From Bordetella ansorpii (GTDB lineage: Bacteria > Pseudomonadota > Gammaproteobacteria > Burkholderiales > Burkholderiaceae_B), in the NCBI RefSeq assembly GCF_900078705.1, contig NZ_FKIF01000001.1, positions 186,001 through 250,000 on the forward strand: a stretch of 64,000 nt of DNA. The letters are read 5' to 3'. Below the pieces are notes generated by a model. That model did not search any database. It had not been told where the DNA came from and saw only the letters and a list, made by a program, of their open reading frames with translations. Within the stretch, counting starts at the first letter, position 1, and each line of letters begins with the position of its first letter. Both the position numbers and the translations under genes were made by a program. Below, one piece after another: positions 17,255-26,774 of this stretch.

Positions 17255-18214
17255 ATGAAGCTCAACATTCGCCAGATCGAGGTGTTCCGCGCGGTGATGA
17301 TCACCGGCACCATCCGGGGCGCGTCCGAGCTGCTGTTCGTCTCGCAGCCCGCCGTCAGCCGGCTGCTGTCGCACACCGAGCAGCGCATCGGCTTCGCGCT
17401 GTTCGAGCGCATCCGCGGCCGCCTGCATCCCACGCAAGAGGCCAGGAAACTGTTCCACGAGGTCGAGATCGTCTACGACGGCGTACAGCGCGTGAACGAC
17501 ATGGCGCGCGAACTGTTCGAGCACCAGGAAGGCATCCTCAACATCGTGGCCAGTCCCAGCATCGGCCAGATGCTCATCCCCACCGCCATCGCCAGCTACC
17601 GGCACACGCATCCGAACGTGAAGCTCACGTTCCACTACCTGACGCACCTGCCGCTGACCGACCGGCTGGTCAAGCGCCAGGCCGACCTGGCCATCACCAT
17701 CCTGCCCATCCATCACCCCAACCTGGAGCAGGAAGAGCTGGCCGATGCCAGCCTGGTATGCATCTGCCCCTACAACCACCCGCTGTCGCGCCGCGCCATC
17801 CTGGAAATCAAGGACCTGCTGCCCTATCCCTTCATCTCGTACGAGAAGACCTCGCCCTTCGGCCAGATGGTGCAGGCCATGTGCGACGCCGCCGGCATCT
17901 CGCTGCGGCCGGTGGTGGAAGTGGGATCGCCGCAGAATGCGTGTTCGCTGGTGCAGGCCGGCGCGGGCGTGGCGCTGGTCGACCAGTTCTCGGCGCGCAG
18001 CTGGTCGGCCAGCCGCTTCGTCACGCGGCCCATCGCGGACGGGCCGGCGCTCAAGGCCTATCTGGTGCGGCTGCGCGACGAGCCCTTGTCGCAGATATCG
18101 CAGTCGTTCATCGATACGTTGAAGGAAGTGATCCGCAAGGACGGCCACGCGGAAATGCCTCCCGCCGTGCCGCCGCCCATGGATGATGCGCCAGGCAAGA
18201 CCGCGCGCGGCTGA
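17255..18214 (+). CDS. LysR-family regulator, divergent from the hydantoinase operon
   Basis: 319 residues: N-terminal HTH (about 1-60, KLNIRQIEVFRAVMITGTIRGASELLFVSQPAVSRLL is spread over it) and a LysR substrate-binding domain. The N-terminus and the FERIRGRLHPTQEARKLFHEV segment place it near regulators of amino acid-type compounds such as OccR/NocR-like proteins. Divergent placement and the perfect dyad in the 229-bp intergenic region make it the likely activator of the eight-gene operon 9265-17025. The inducer is probably the imported ureide or its product. Confidence 0.9.
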   Translation: MKLNIRQIEVFRAVMITGTIRGASELLFVSQPAVSRLLSHTEQRIGFALFERIRGRLHPTQEARKLFHEVEIVYDGVQRVNDMARELFEHQEGILNIVASPSIGQMLIPTAIASYRHTHPNVKLTFHYLTHLPLTDRLVKRQADLAITILPIHHPNLEQEELADASLVCICPYNHPLSRRAILEIKDLLPYPFISYEKTSPFGQMVQAMCDAAGISLRPVVEVGSPQNACSLVQAGAGVALVDQFSARSWSASRFVTRPIADGPALKAYLVRLRDEPLSQISQSFIDTLKEVIRKDGHAEMPPAVPPPMDDAPGKTARG

Positions 18215-18356
18215 AACGACGCTGGGGAAATTCCCGGCCTCGGCCACGCGGGTGTGCAAGCCGGAAGGATGTGGCGGCACGGCCCGACCCGGCGCACGCA
18301 TCCCGGCATTGCACTAGCATAGGCGGGTTTCAATCCGTCTTTGAGCACGCATCGCC

Positions 18357-18857
18357 ATGGATCACGAAGTCGCTTTCCGCCAGGCCCGGCCGCAGGACAC
18401 CGACCGCTGCCACGCCATCGAAATCTCGGCCTACGAGGGCGACGAAGCCGCCACCCGGGAAAAGATCGCCACCCGAATCGCGCGGTATCCGCAAGGCTTC
18501 CTGATCCTGGAACGCGCGGGCCGCGTCATCGGCTTCATCAATTCCGGCTGCGCGCATGAGGTCGTGATGTCCGACGAGGCCTTCAAGGAACTGGTCGGAC
18601 ACGATCCGCAAGCCCCGAACGTCGTCGTCATGTCGGTGGTGCTGGACCCCGCCGAACAGGGCAAGGGCCATGCCACGCGGATGATGCGGGCCTTCGTGGC
18701 CCAGATGCGCCAGATGGGCAAGAAGACCATCCACCTGATGTGCAGGGACCGCCACGTCGCGCTGTACGAAAAGCTCGGCTACCGCTACGTGAAGCCGTCC
18801 GCCTCGAACCATGGCGGCATGGCCTGGCACGAAATGATGATGACGCTGAACGGCTGA
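18357..18857 (+). CDS. GNAT-family N-acetyltransferase
   Basis: 166-residue acetyl-CoA-dependent acyltransferase. The acetyl-CoA pyrophosphate loop is EQGKGHATRMM (Q/RxxGxG/A form, about 101-111), preceded by the beta-strand VVVMSVVLDP and followed by HLMCRDRHVALYEKLGY. The overall layout resembles arylalkylamine N-acetyltransferase-like members. It appears to be a single-gene unit convergent with the aldehyde dehydrogenase. The acceptor amine is unknown. Confidence 0.88.
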   Translation: MDHEVAFRQARPQDTDRCHAIEISAYEGDEAATREKIATRIARYPQGFLILERAGRVIGFINSGCAHEVVMSDEAFKELVGHDPQAPNVVVMSVVLDPAEQGKGHATRMMRAFVAQMRQMGKKTIHLMCRDRHVALYEKLGYRYVKPSASNHGGMAWHEMMMTLNG

Positions 18858-18959
18858 GCGGCACGGGCCGCGCGGTTCCCCCGCCGTGCTCCAGAACCTG
18901 CGCGACGAGGAGCGCGTCAGGCGGGCGGAGAAGCCCGCCGTACGCGCGTGGCGGCAGGC

Positions 18960-20399
18960 TTAGACGCCCACCACCGACACCGCCTTGGTGACGAGATAGG
19001 GTTCCAGCGCCTCGAACCCGCCTTCGGTGCCGTAGCCCGAATCCTTCACGCCGCCGAAAGGCAGTTCGGCCGACGGAGTGGCCGGCTGGTTGATCCAGAC
19101 CATGCCCACTTCCAGGCGGCGCGACAGTTCGGTGACGTTCTTGAACGAACGCGTGAAGGCGTAGGCGGCCAGGCCGAACGGCAGGCGATTGGCCTCGAGG
19201 ATGGCGTCTTCGAGGTTCTCGAAGCTGCGGATGGCCGCGATGGGGCCGAAGGGTTCTTCGTTGAACACGTCGGCGTCCAGCGGCACGTCGGTCAGGATGG
19301 TGGGCGCGAAGAAGTTGCCGGCATTGCCGACGCGCTCGCCGCCGGTGGCGACGCGGGCGCCCTTTTCGGCGGCGTTCTTCACGACCTTGTCCATGGCCGA
19401 CAGGCGGCGGTCGTTGGCCAGGGGGCCCAGCGTGGTGCCTTCGGCCAGGCCGTCGCCCAGCTTCAGCTTCTCGGCGTGGGCCACCATGGCCTGCTCGAAC
19501 TGGCTTTTCAGGTCCTTGTGCACCAGGAAGCGGGTGGGCGAAATGCACACCTGGCCGGCGTTGCGGAACTTGGCCGCGCCCGCCGCCTTGACGGCCAGTT
19601 CGACGTCCGCGTCCTGCGCCACGATCACCGGCGCGTGGCCGCCCAGTTCCATGGTGACGCGCTTCATGTGCTGGCCGGCCAGCGCGGCCAGCTGCTTGCC
19701 CACCGGGGTGGAACCCGTGAACGTGATCTTGCGGATGATCGGGTGCGGGATCAGGTAGCTGGAGATCTCGGCCGGCGAGCCGAACACCAGGCCGACCACG
19801 CCCTTCGGGATGCCGGCGTCGACGAAGCAGTTCAGCAGCGCGGCGGGCGAAGCGGGAGTCTCTTCCGGGGCCTTGACCAGGAAAGAGCAGCCCGAGGCCA
19901 GCGCGGCGCCGATCTTGCGCACGATCTGGTTGACGGGGAAGTTCCAGGGCGTGAAGGCGGCCACGGGGCCGACGGGCTCTTTCAGCACCATCTGCTGGGC
20001 ATTGACGTTGCGGGCCGGGATGATGCGGCCGTAGACGCGCAGGGCTTCGTTGGCGAACCAGTCGATGATGTCGGCGCCGGCCATGACTTCGCCCTTGGCC
20101 TCGACCAGCGGCTTGCCCTGTTCCTGCGTCAGCAGGCGGGCGATGGCCTCGGCGCGCTCGCGCACCAGCACGGCGGTCTTGCGCATGATGGCGCAGCGCT
20201 CGTGGGCCGACATGTTGCGCCAGGTCTCGAAACCGCGCTGGGCGGCGGCCAGGGCCAGATCCAGGTCTTCGCGCGACGCGCTGGCCACCTGCCCGATCTT
20301 GCTTCCGGTGGCGGGGTTGACGACGTCGATGCGCTGGTTGCCGCGGGCTTCGCGCCACTCGTTGTCGATCAACAGCAGGGTGTCGGGGTAGTTGCTCAT
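18960..20399 (-). CDS. NAD(P)-dependent aldehyde dehydrogenase (succinate-semialdehyde type)
   Basis: 479-residue aldehyde dehydrogenase. The catalytic Cys285 is in NAGQVCISP, the general-base Glu251 in [17 protein letters not shown] forms the cofactor-binding turn and TPWNFP is the conserved entry loop. The [10 protein letters not shown] and [16 protein letters not shown] segments fit the succinate-semialdehyde/glutarate-semialdehyde subgroup. It has no adjacent transaminase, so the physiological aldehyde is uncertain. It appears monocistronic, in a convergent pair with the GNAT gene. Confidence 0.9.
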   Translation of the reverse strand: MSNYPDTLLLIDNEWREARGNQRIDVVNPATGSKIGQVASASREDLDLALAAAQRGFETWRNMSAHERCAIMRKTAVLVRERAEAIARLLTQEQGKPLVEAKGEVMAGADIIDWFANEALRVYGRIIPARNVNAQQMVLKEPVGPVAAFTPWNFPVNQIVRKIGAALASGCSFLVKAPEETPASPAALLNCFVDAGIPKGVVGLVFGSPAEISSYLIPHPIIRKITFTGSTPVGKQLAALAGQHMKRVTMELGGHAPVIVAQDADVELAVKAAGAAKFRNAGQVCISPTRFLVHKDLKSQFEQAMVAHAEKLKLGDGLAEGTTLGPLANDRRLSAMDKVVKNAAEKGARVATGGERVGNAGNFFAPTILTDVPLDADVFNEEPFGPIAAIRSFENLEDAILEANRLPFGLAAYAFTRSFKNVTELSRRLEVGMVWINQPATPSAELPFGGVKDSGYGTEGGFEALEPYLVTKAVSVVGV

Positions 20400-20587
20400 G
20401 CCATCTCCATAAGGTTGTGTCTGGGTGCCGCGGCGTCACGCCGCCGGTATCGGGCAAGAGACTATCACTGCCGGCCCGGATCGCGTAACCCCGCGCGGCC
20501 ATTTGCCCGGTGCGCGGAACACGCCCCGCATCGGGGAAAACAGGGGATCATTATCCGCCACCCCCGGGCCTGCACCAAGCCGCCCGT

Positions 20588-21466
20588 TCATCCAGGCGAT
20601 TGCGTGCCCAGCACGGCCACGCTCAGAACCGCCAGCGCCCCCGCGCACAAGGCATACGCGGTCTGCCGGCGCAGCCGGCGCAGCGCACCGGCGTCGCCCG
20701 CCAGCCGCGGCACCAGCACGTACCGATTGACCAGCGCCAGTACCACCATCGCCAGCACCGCCAGGATCTTCGCGGCCAGCCATTGCTGGTAGGCGGAGCC
20801 GGCATCCACGCCCACCCGCCGCAGGATCAGCCAGGCATTCACGCCTCCGGTCAGCAAGGCGCCGGCCACGGCAACATGGCCCAGCGTGGAAAACCGCATC
20901 AGCATGGGCACGGCCAGCCCGCGATGCGTGCGCCACAGGCCGAGCAGCGGCGGCACCACCGCCAGCGCGCCGAGCCAGAATGCCGCGCACAGGACGTGAA
21001 GGATGTTGTTCAGCACGTGCGCCAGGCCCAGCAGGCCGTCGTCCATGCGGGCATGGCCGCTGGCGGCCGTGGCGGCCAGCGCGCAGCCGGACAGCACCGC
21101 CAGCCACGCCGGGGCACGCACGCCCGGCAGGCATAGCGCCACGCACAGGGCGGCCGCGGCGCAGGCCTTGGCCATCCACGCCTGGCCGTAGGCGGTCTGG
21201 CTGGCCACCTGCCACAGCGTGCCGGGCGACGTCATCCCGGCCGGATCGCCGGTGATCGAGGCCGCCTGGATGCCCAGCAGCGGCAGGGTCGCCAGCAGGC
21301 CCGCCACCGCCAACGCCCGCCACAGCGGCCGCAGGCGCAGCCCCAATTGGGCGGCGGCTGGCCACCGGCCGCACGCGGCCAGCATGCAATGTCCGCCGAA
21401 GACCAGCATCGGCGCCAGGGCAGCCAGATAGCGGCAGACGACGTTGGCCGTCTCCAGCGTGCTCAC
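20588..21466 (-). CDS. copD: CopD-family copper export/uptake membrane protein
   Basis: 292-residue polytopic inner-membrane protein with about eight helices and the CopD domain in the second half. Conserved histidines in or next to membrane segments (GGHCML, SGHARMDD, LHVLCAAFW, LGHVAVAG) are candidates for copper binding. It starts 4 bp after the copC stop and certainly belongs with it. CopC/CopD pairs handle periplasmic copper and help move it across the inner membrane; whether this one confers resistance or supply cannot be told from sequence. Confidence 0.88.
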   Translation of the reverse strand: MSTLETANVVCRYLAALAPMLVFGGHCMLAACGRWPAAAQLGLRLRPLWRALAVAGLLATLPLLGIQAASITGDPAGMTSPGTLWQVASQTAYGQAWMAKACAAAALCVALCLPGVRAPAWLAVLSGCALAATAASGHARMDDGLLGLAHVLNNILHVLCAAFWLGALAVVPPLLGLWRTHRGLAVPMLMRFSTLGHVAVAGALLTGGVNAWLILRRVGVDAGSAYQQWLAAKILAVLAMVVLALVNRYVLVPRLAGDAGALRRLRRQTAYALCAGALAVLSVAVLGTQSPG

Positions 21467-21470
21467 GGAA

Positions 21471-21827
21471 TCAGGGCTTCACGGTGAAGGCCCATTGGCC
21501 GTTCGTCTTGTGGCCGTCCTTGGACAGCACTTTCCACGTCACCTTGTAGTCCGCGGGCGGCAGGGGCTTGCCCACCGTCAGCACCAGCGTCTTGCCATCG
21601 CCTGGGTCCAACGCGGCCCGGCCCAGATCCACCGCCTTGCCGTCCGCGCCCGTCACCGACAGGCTGGAGAACGCCGGTTCCAGGCGCTCGGTGAACGTGG
21701 CGCTGATGGATGCCGGCGAGGCCACGGCGCTGTTGGCGGCGGGGGTGGACTTGTCCAGGTGCGCATGCGCCCAGGCCAGTTGAGGGGCCAGCACGGCGGC
21801 CGCGATGGCCAACAGGGCTTTCTTCAT
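21471..21827 (-). CDS. copC: CopC-family periplasmic copper-binding protein
   Basis: 118-residue secreted protein. The signal peptide ends at LAWA-HAHLD, which exposes the N-terminal His of the mature protein, a copper(II) ligand in CopC. The second conserved His is in SKDGHKTNGQW near the C-terminus. The Met-rich copper(I) site of Pseudomonas CopC is absent, so it probably belongs to the copper(II)-only majority. First gene of a two-gene operon with copD. Confidence 0.9.
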   Translation of the reverse strand: MKKALLAIAAAVLAPQLAWAHAHLDKSTPAANSAVASPASISATFTERLEPAFSSLSVTGADGKAVDLGRAALDPGDGKTLVLTVGKPLPPADYKVTWKVLSKDGHKTNGQWAFTVKP

Positions 21828-21884
21828 CTTCGATACTCCGGTGACTGCCGCGGCCCGTGCCGCGCCAGAAGGCAGCTTAGACCG

Positions 21885-22424
21885 TCAGGCTGACGGCTGC
21901 CCAAAACCATCCGGCGACAGGTCCCCAGGGGCCGAGGGGGATTCATCCCGGCGGAACACCGTCACCGAGACATAGTCCTTGCGCGGCCCCTTCACGTCGT
22001 GGCGGATCAGGAACGAACCATCGGGCCGGAACTCGTACACCGTGTCGTACTGGTCCCGCCCGCACGGATGCGTGGCCGCGCCGCGCAGCACGTCGCCGGC
22101 GGCGGCCAGCCGCACTTCGTGGAACAGGCGGGGTTCGGGCTCGTCGAACCAGACGCTGAAGCCGTTCTCCAGCGCGAAATACAGGTAGGAGCGGTGCGCC
22201 TGGATCGCCTGCCCGGTGGGCAGGATCAGCGTGCCCGACTCTTCGTAGCGCAGGTGATCGCCCTGGCCCGGCAGGAAACGGGCCCGTCCGGTCATGTTGG
22301 CCTGGTTGGAAATGCCCCGCTCGAAGGTCCAGGCGCCACTGAGGCGGCCGAGCACGTTCGGGGCCGACCAGCCCCCCTCGGCCTGACGGGAACGCGCCTG
22401 GGGGTCTGCGGAGGGATTCATCAT
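21885..22424 (-). CDS. DUF6314-like protein
   Basis: 179-residue soluble protein of unknown function. The pattern fits the DUF6314 beta-barrel type: LSGAWTFERGISN, then GRARFLPGQGDHLRYEESGTL, AHRSYLYFALENGFSVWFDEP, FHEVRL and a late HPCGRDQYDTVYEF. No catalytic residues are evident. The start is uncertain: two adjacent ATG codons (22424 or 22421) fit best, with no strong ribosome-binding site, and the frame stays open to 22598. It is divergent from the aminotransferase gene. Confidence 0.7.
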   Translation of the reverse strand: MMNPSADPQARSRQAEGGWSAPNVLGRLSGAWTFERGISNQANMTGRARFLPGQGDHLRYEESGTLILPTGQAIQAHRSYLYFALENGFSVWFDEPEPRLFHEVRLAAAGDVLRGAATHPCGRDQYDTVYEFRPDGSFLIRHDVKGPRKDYVSVTVFRRDESPSAPGDLSPDGFGQPSA

Positions 22425-22639
22425 GGAGCGGCACGCCGGCTGGCGGCGGAAGAAACGGGGACACGGTACGGACGCGCCGCAAAAAAGACGCGCGAAGCCG
22501 ATAGCGTACCGCTTTCGCGCTTTCCGGCCGGTCCACCATGACACCTTGTCATCCAGATTCCGGACAGTCCGCGTCGCCCGCTTGCCATGATTTATCATGG
22601 CCGGCCAACCGCTCTCTTCCCCCCGTAGGATTATTCGTC

Positions 22640-23860
22640 GTGAAAGTCATAGACAAGTCGACCAAACTCAACGCCGTTGCATACGACATTCGCGGTCCCG
22701 TGCTGGACCGAGCGCGGGAGATGGAAGAGGCGGGACAGCGGGTCATCAAGCTGAACATCGGCAATGTGGCGGCCTTCGGCATCCAGCCGCCGGACGAGAT
22801 CGTGCAGGACATCATCCGCAACGTGGCCGATGCCGCCGGTTATACCGACAGCAAGGGCCTGTTCGCGCCGCGCAAGGCCGTCGTGCATTACATGCAGAGC
22901 AAGGGCGTCCAGGGCGTCGACGTCAACGACGTCTACCTGGGCAACGGCGCCTCCGAGCTGATCTCGATGAGCATCAACGCGCTGCTCAACGACGGCGACG
23001 AACTGCTCATCCCCTCGCCCGACTTCCCGCTGTACACCGCCGTCACCGGCCTGTCCGGCGGCCGTCCGGTGCATTACCTGTGCGACGAGGCATCGGGCTG
23101 GCTGCCCGACATCGCCGACATCCGCGCCAAGATCACCCCGCGCACGCGCGGCATCGTGGTCATCAACCCGAACAACCCCACGGGCGCCCTGTATCCGCGC
23201 GAAACGCTGCTGGAGATCATCCAGGTCGCGCGCGAGCATGGCCTGGTCATCCTGGCCGACGAAATCTACGACAAGACGCTGTTCGACGGGCACGAACACA
23301 TCAGCATGGCCTCGCTGTGCGACGACGTGCTGATCCTGACCTTCAACGGCCTGTCCAAGAACTACCGTGCATGCGGCTACCGCGCGGGCTGGATGGTGGT
23401 GTCGGGCGAGAAACGCCATGCGCAAGGCTATATCGAGGGCCTGAACATGCTGGCCTCGCTGCGCCTGTGCTCCAACACCCCGGGCCAGTTGGCCATCCAG
23501 ACGGCGCTGGGCGGCTACCAGAGCATCAACGACCTGGTCGGCCCCAACGGCCGCCTGCGCCGCCAGCGCGACCTGGCCTACGACCTGCTGACGCAGATCC
23601 CGGGCGTGCACGTGATGAAGCCCAAGGGCGCGCTGTACCTGTTCCCCAGGCTCGATCCCAAGGTCTATCCGATCCAGAACGACCAGCAGTTCGCCTACGA
23701 CCTGCTGGACCAGGAACGCGTGCTGATCGTCCAGGGCACCGGCTTCAACTGGGTCAACCACGACCACTTCCGCATGGTGTTCCTGCCCAACATGGAAGAC
23801 CTGACGGAAGCCATCGGCCGCATAGAGCGCTTCCTGGCGCGCCTGCGCAAGGAAGGCTGA
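22640..23860 (+). CDS. PLP-dependent aminotransferase (AlaA-like)
   Basis: 406-residue fold type I aminotransferase. The PLP lysine is Lys240 in FNGLSKNYRACGYRAGW, the phosphate-binding and cofactor residues include NPNNPTGALYP and LADEIYDKTLF, and a C-terminal Arg lies in the FRMVFLP segment. The close match to the AlaA/AlaC pattern suggests glutamate-pyruvate transamination. The start is a GTG with AGGA 9 nt before it, giving the usual KVIDKSTKL N-terminus; the ATG 34 codons upstream adds an unrelated sequence. Confidence 0.9.
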   Translation: MKVIDKSTKLNAVAYDIRGPVLDRAREMEEAGQRVIKLNIGNVAAFGIQPPDEIVQDIIRNVADAAGYTDSKGLFAPRKAVVHYMQSKGVQGVDVNDVYLGNGASELISMSINALLNDGDELLIPSPDFPLYTAVTGLSGGRPVHYLCDEASGWLPDIADIRAKITPRTRGIVVINPNNPTGALYPRETLLEIIQVAREHGLVILADEIYDKTLFDGHEHISMASLCDDVLILTFNGLSKNYRACGYRAGWMVVSGEKRHAQGYIEGLNMLASLRLCSNTPGQLAIQTALGGYQSINDLVGPNGRLRRQRDLAYDLLTQIPGVHVMKPKGALYLFPRLDPKVYPIQNDQQFAYDLLDQERVLIVQGTGFNWVNHDHFRMVFLPNMEDLTEAIGRIERFLARLRKEG

Positions 23861-23931
23861 GTCCCTGGCAGACCGCGCGGCCGCGTGCGCGCCGCCGTTC
23901 GCCCGTGGAGCGATGCCGGACGATCGAGCCC

Positions 23932-24912
23932 TCAGTTGACCGTGATGTTCCTCTCCTTGATCAGCGCGCTCCAGCGCTTGCGTTCGCTGGCCTCGAAGGC
24001 GCCGAGCTTTTTGCCGCTGATCGTGCCGGGCGTGGCGCCCAGCGCGGCAAACTGATCCTTCACGCCCTGCGAGGCCAGCGCCTTGTTCGCGGCGTCGATC
24101 AGCCTCTTCTGCACGTCATCCGGCGTGCCGGCGGGCGCATACAGGGCGAACCAGGCCGTCACGTCGAAGCCCTTCAGGCCAGACTCGGCCACGGTGGGCA
24201 CGTCGGGCAAGGCCGCCGAACGCTGCGCCGAGGTCACGGCCAGCGCGCGCACGCGGCTGCCATCCTTCAATTGGGCCAGGGTGCTGGGCAGGTTGTCCAT
24301 CAGGATGTCGATCTGGCCGCCGATCAGCGCGGGCATCGAGGCCGCCACGCCCTTGAAGGGCACATGCAGCATCTTGATGCCGGCCATCTGCTCCAGATAG
24401 GCGCCCGTCAGGTGCACGGAGGAGCCCACGCCAGGCGAACCGTACGTCATCGGGCGGTCCTTGCTGGCGCGCGCCTTGGCCAACAGATCCTGCAGGGTCT
24501 TCATCGGCGAGTCTTTGCGCACCGCGATGACGTTGGGCGTGGTGAACACCATCGCCAAGGGCGCGAAATCCTTGGCCGCGTCGAAGGGCATGTCCGGATA
24601 GATGGACTGGTTGATCGCCTGCGTGCCGACGGTGCCCATGGCGATGGTGTAGCCGTCGGCGGGCGAACGCTTCAGGATGCCCATGCCGATGTTGCCGCCG
24701 GCGCCCGCGCGGTTTTCCACCACGATGGACTGGTCCAGGTACGGCCCCATGGCCTGCGCGATGATGCGCGCGGCCAAGTCGGTGGTGCCGCCCGCGGGAT
24801 ACGGCACGATCAGGGTGATGGGCCGGGCGGGATATGCCTGCGCCTGGGCCGCGACGCTCGCGGCCGCCAGCGCCAGGGCCGCCAGGCCTTTCACGATCGA
24901 CATTGTTTTCAT
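23932..24912 (-). CDS. Bug-family tripartite tricarboxylate transporter substrate-binding protein
   Basis: 326-residue periplasmic receptor (TctC/Bug family). The signal peptide ends near AAQAQA. The mature protein begins YPARPITLIVPYPAGGTTDLAAR and has VVENRAGAGGNIG, DFAPLAMV and ALPDVPTVAES, the standard Bug landmarks. No TctA or TctB membrane genes lie nearby, so it must share a distant transporter or act as a sensor. It lies downstream of the ThDP enzyme and LysR gene on the same strand. AAGGAGACAACACCC precedes the ATG. Ligand probably a carboxylate. Confidence 0.92.
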   Translation of the reverse strand: MKTMSIVKGLAALALAAASVAAQAQAYPARPITLIVPYPAGGTTDLAARIIAQAMGPYLDQSIVVENRAGAGGNIGMGILKRSPADGYTIAMGTVGTQAINQSIYPDMPFDAAKDFAPLAMVFTTPNVIAVRKDSPMKTLQDLLAKARASKDRPMTYGSPGVGSSVHLTGAYLEQMAGIKMLHVPFKGVAASMPALIGGQIDILMDNLPSTLAQLKDGSRVRALAVTSAQRSAALPDVPTVAESGLKGFDVTAWFALYAPAGTPDDVQKRLIDAANKALASQGVKDQFAALGATPGTISGKKLGAFEASERKRWSALIKERNITVN

Positions 24913-25076
24913 GGGTGTTGTCTCCTTATGCTGCCGAGGCTGTCATGGCCCGCGCCTCTTTCCGGGCTGCCGCCAGTGCGCTGCCGCATTCGGCATGCGC
25001 AGTCGATCCGGTCCTCCTTTTCGGGCGCCTCGCCGTGTACGGTGCACGGCGCCCGCCCGGACCGCACGCGCCGCCG

Positions 25077-26621
25077 TCAGATCATCAATTCGATCAGGAA
25101 CGGCCCCGCCCTGCCGAAGCTGCTCTTCATCAGGTCGGCGCACTGCTCCAGCGTGGTGGCGCGGGCGCCCTCCACGCCCATCGCGTTGGCCAGGCCGACC
25201 CAGCTGATGCCGGGGTTGCCCAGGTCGAGCATGCTCATGGCCGTGGCGCCGGGCGTGGCGCCCACGTTCTTGTACTCGCCGATCAGGATGTTGTACTTGC
25301 TGTTGTTCAGGATGATCGTGGTGCACGGCAGTTGCTCGCGCGCCTGCGTCCAGAGCGATTGCAGCGAGTACATGGCCGAGCCATCGGCCTGCAGGCTGAT
25401 CACGCGGCGCTGCTTGCCCGCGCCGATGGCCGCGCCCGTGGCGACGGGGAGGCCGTCGCCGATGGCGCCGCCCGCCAGGTGCAGCCAATCGTTGGGAGGC
25501 GCGGCGTGCGTGAACTTGTAGAAGCCTCGGCCGAACGACACGCTCTCGTCGGACACGATGGCGTGGTCGGGCATCAGCGCCGCCAGCGTCTGCGCCAGGC
25601 CCTCGGGCGTGGGCGCGCCCGTGGCGATCCCGGGACGCGGCCCCGGATCGGGAATCTCGGCTTCCGGCGCATTCAGCGCCTTCGCCAGACCCGCCAGCGC
25701 CTGCACCGGGTCCTGGTCGGGGCGCGACAGCACGTGCAGTTGCGCGTCGGGCGCGTACTGCTCGGACGGCATGCCCGGGTAGCCGAAGAAGCCCACCGGC
25801 CCCTTGGCGTTGACCAGGATGATGTGCCTGAAGCGCTCCAGCGCCTTGATCGCCGCTTCCATCACGTAGGGCACGCGTTCGAGCTGCAGCCGGCCGCGGC
25901 CACGCGAGACGTGCGCGGTGACGTAGTCGGCCATCACGGCCGCGCCGGTGGCCCGCGCCACGCGCCACACCAGCTTCTGCGCCTCGCCGAGCACGGCATG
26001 GCCGGCCAGCAGGATCAGGGTGTCCTTGCCATGCTGGCGCAGCGTGCGCGCCGCGTTCTCGATGGCGTTGCCGTCGATGGCCGGCGGCGTCGGCACGCTG
26101 GCCGCCGCGCCCACCACGCCGCCCTCGTTCCACGAGGTGTCGGCGGGCAGGATCAGCGTGGCGATCTGGCCCGGGAATACCTGCGCGGCCGCGATGGCCT
26201 CGGCCGCGTCGCGGCCCAGGTCTTCGCTGCGCATGCTGGTGCGCACCCATTGCGACACGGTCCGCGCCATGCCGGTGGTGTCGGCGGTCAGCGGCGCGTC
26301 GAACGGACGGTGATAGGTGGCCTGGTCGCCCACGATGTTGACGATGCCGCTGCGCGCGCGGCGCGCGTTGTGCAGGTTGCCCATGCCGTTGGCCAGGCCC
26401 GGGCCGCAGTGCAGCAGCGTGCAGGCGGGCTTGCGGGCGATGCGGAAATAGCCGTCCGCCATGCCGGTGACGACGTTCTCCTGCAGGCCCAGCACGCATT
26501 TCATGCCGGGGACCTGGTCCAGCGCGGCCACGAAGTGCATCTCGCTGGTGCCGGGGTTGGCGAAACACGTGTCGACGCCGGCTGCCAGCAGCGTCTTGAC
26601 CAGGCTCTTCGCGCCATTCAT
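25077..26621 (-). CDS. Thiamine diphosphate-binding enzyme (acetolactate synthase large subunit/IlvX-like)
   Basis: 514-residue ThDP enzyme with the usual N (Pyr), middle and C (PP) domains. The cofactor-activating Glu48 is in LQENVVTGMADGY. The ThDP/Mg motif reads ADG...NN (LQADGSAMYSLQSLWTQAR to ILNN), as is normal for the IlvX-like branch. It lacks features of true acetolactate synthase regulation and has no small-subunit gene, so a decarboxylase or carboligase acting on a 2-oxo acid is more likely. GGAG lies 8 nt before the chosen ATG; a longer start is open but unlikely. A perfect palindrome lies 86 nt upstream. Confidence 0.82.
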   Translation of the reverse strand: MNGAKSLVKTLLAAGVDTCFANPGTSEMHFVAALDQVPGMKCVLGLQENVVTGMADGYFRIARKPACTLLHCGPGLANGMGNLHNARRARSGIVNIVGDQATYHRPFDAPLTADTTGMARTVSQWVRTSMRSEDLGRDAAEAIAAAQVFPGQIATLILPADTSWNEGGVVGAAASVPTPPAIDGNAIENAARTLRQHGKDTLILLAGHAVLGEAQKLVWRVARATGAAVMADYVTAHVSRGRGRLQLERVPYVMEAAIKALERFRHIILVNAKGPVGFFGYPGMPSEQYAPDAQLHVLSRPDQDPVQALAGLAKALNAPEAEIPDPGPRPGIATGAPTPEGLAQTLAALMPDHAIVSDESVSFGRGFYKFTHAAPPNDWLHLAGGAIGDGLPVATGAAIGAGKQRRVISLQADGSAMYSLQSLWTQAREQLPCTTIILNNSKYNILIGEYKNVGATPGATAMSMLDLGNPGISWVGLANAMGVEGARATTLEQCADLMKSSFGRAGPFLIELMI

Positions 26622-26707
26622 CAGGGGATCTCCGAATAATTTGCCCAGAACCGATCCATTTTTGGCGCGCAGCGGGCCGGCGTAAAGCAATAAATAGTTG
26701 CCATGTA

Positions 26708-26722
26708 ATGAGTATTACTCAT
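26708..26722. promoter_or_regulatory. Perfect 15-bp palindrome, probable LysR operator
   Basis: ATGAGTA, T, TACTCAT lies in an AT-rich 153-bp gap between the lysR gene and the ThDP-enzyme gene, 86 nt before the ThDP start codon. It contains the T-N11-A pattern of LysR recognition sites. The surrounding local AT-richness is striking in this GC-rich window and suggests a promoter. Confidence 0.55.
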
Positions 26723-26774
26723 CAACATCGAGTCTCGCCCTGGGACAACTAGGGATAACGATGAGGACAATGCG

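Noticed and set aside
18920-18939. GGCGGGC/GCCCGCC hairpin between the GNAT and aldehyde dehydrogenase genes
   Set aside because: The position suits a terminator of convergent genes, but there is no T-tract on either side and such hairpins arise easily at this GC content.
25077-26621. ADG instead of GDG in the ThDP motif as a sign of an inactive enzyme
   Set aside because: ADG with the same LQADGSAMY context is usual in the IlvX-like branch, so it is a subfamily feature rather than damage.
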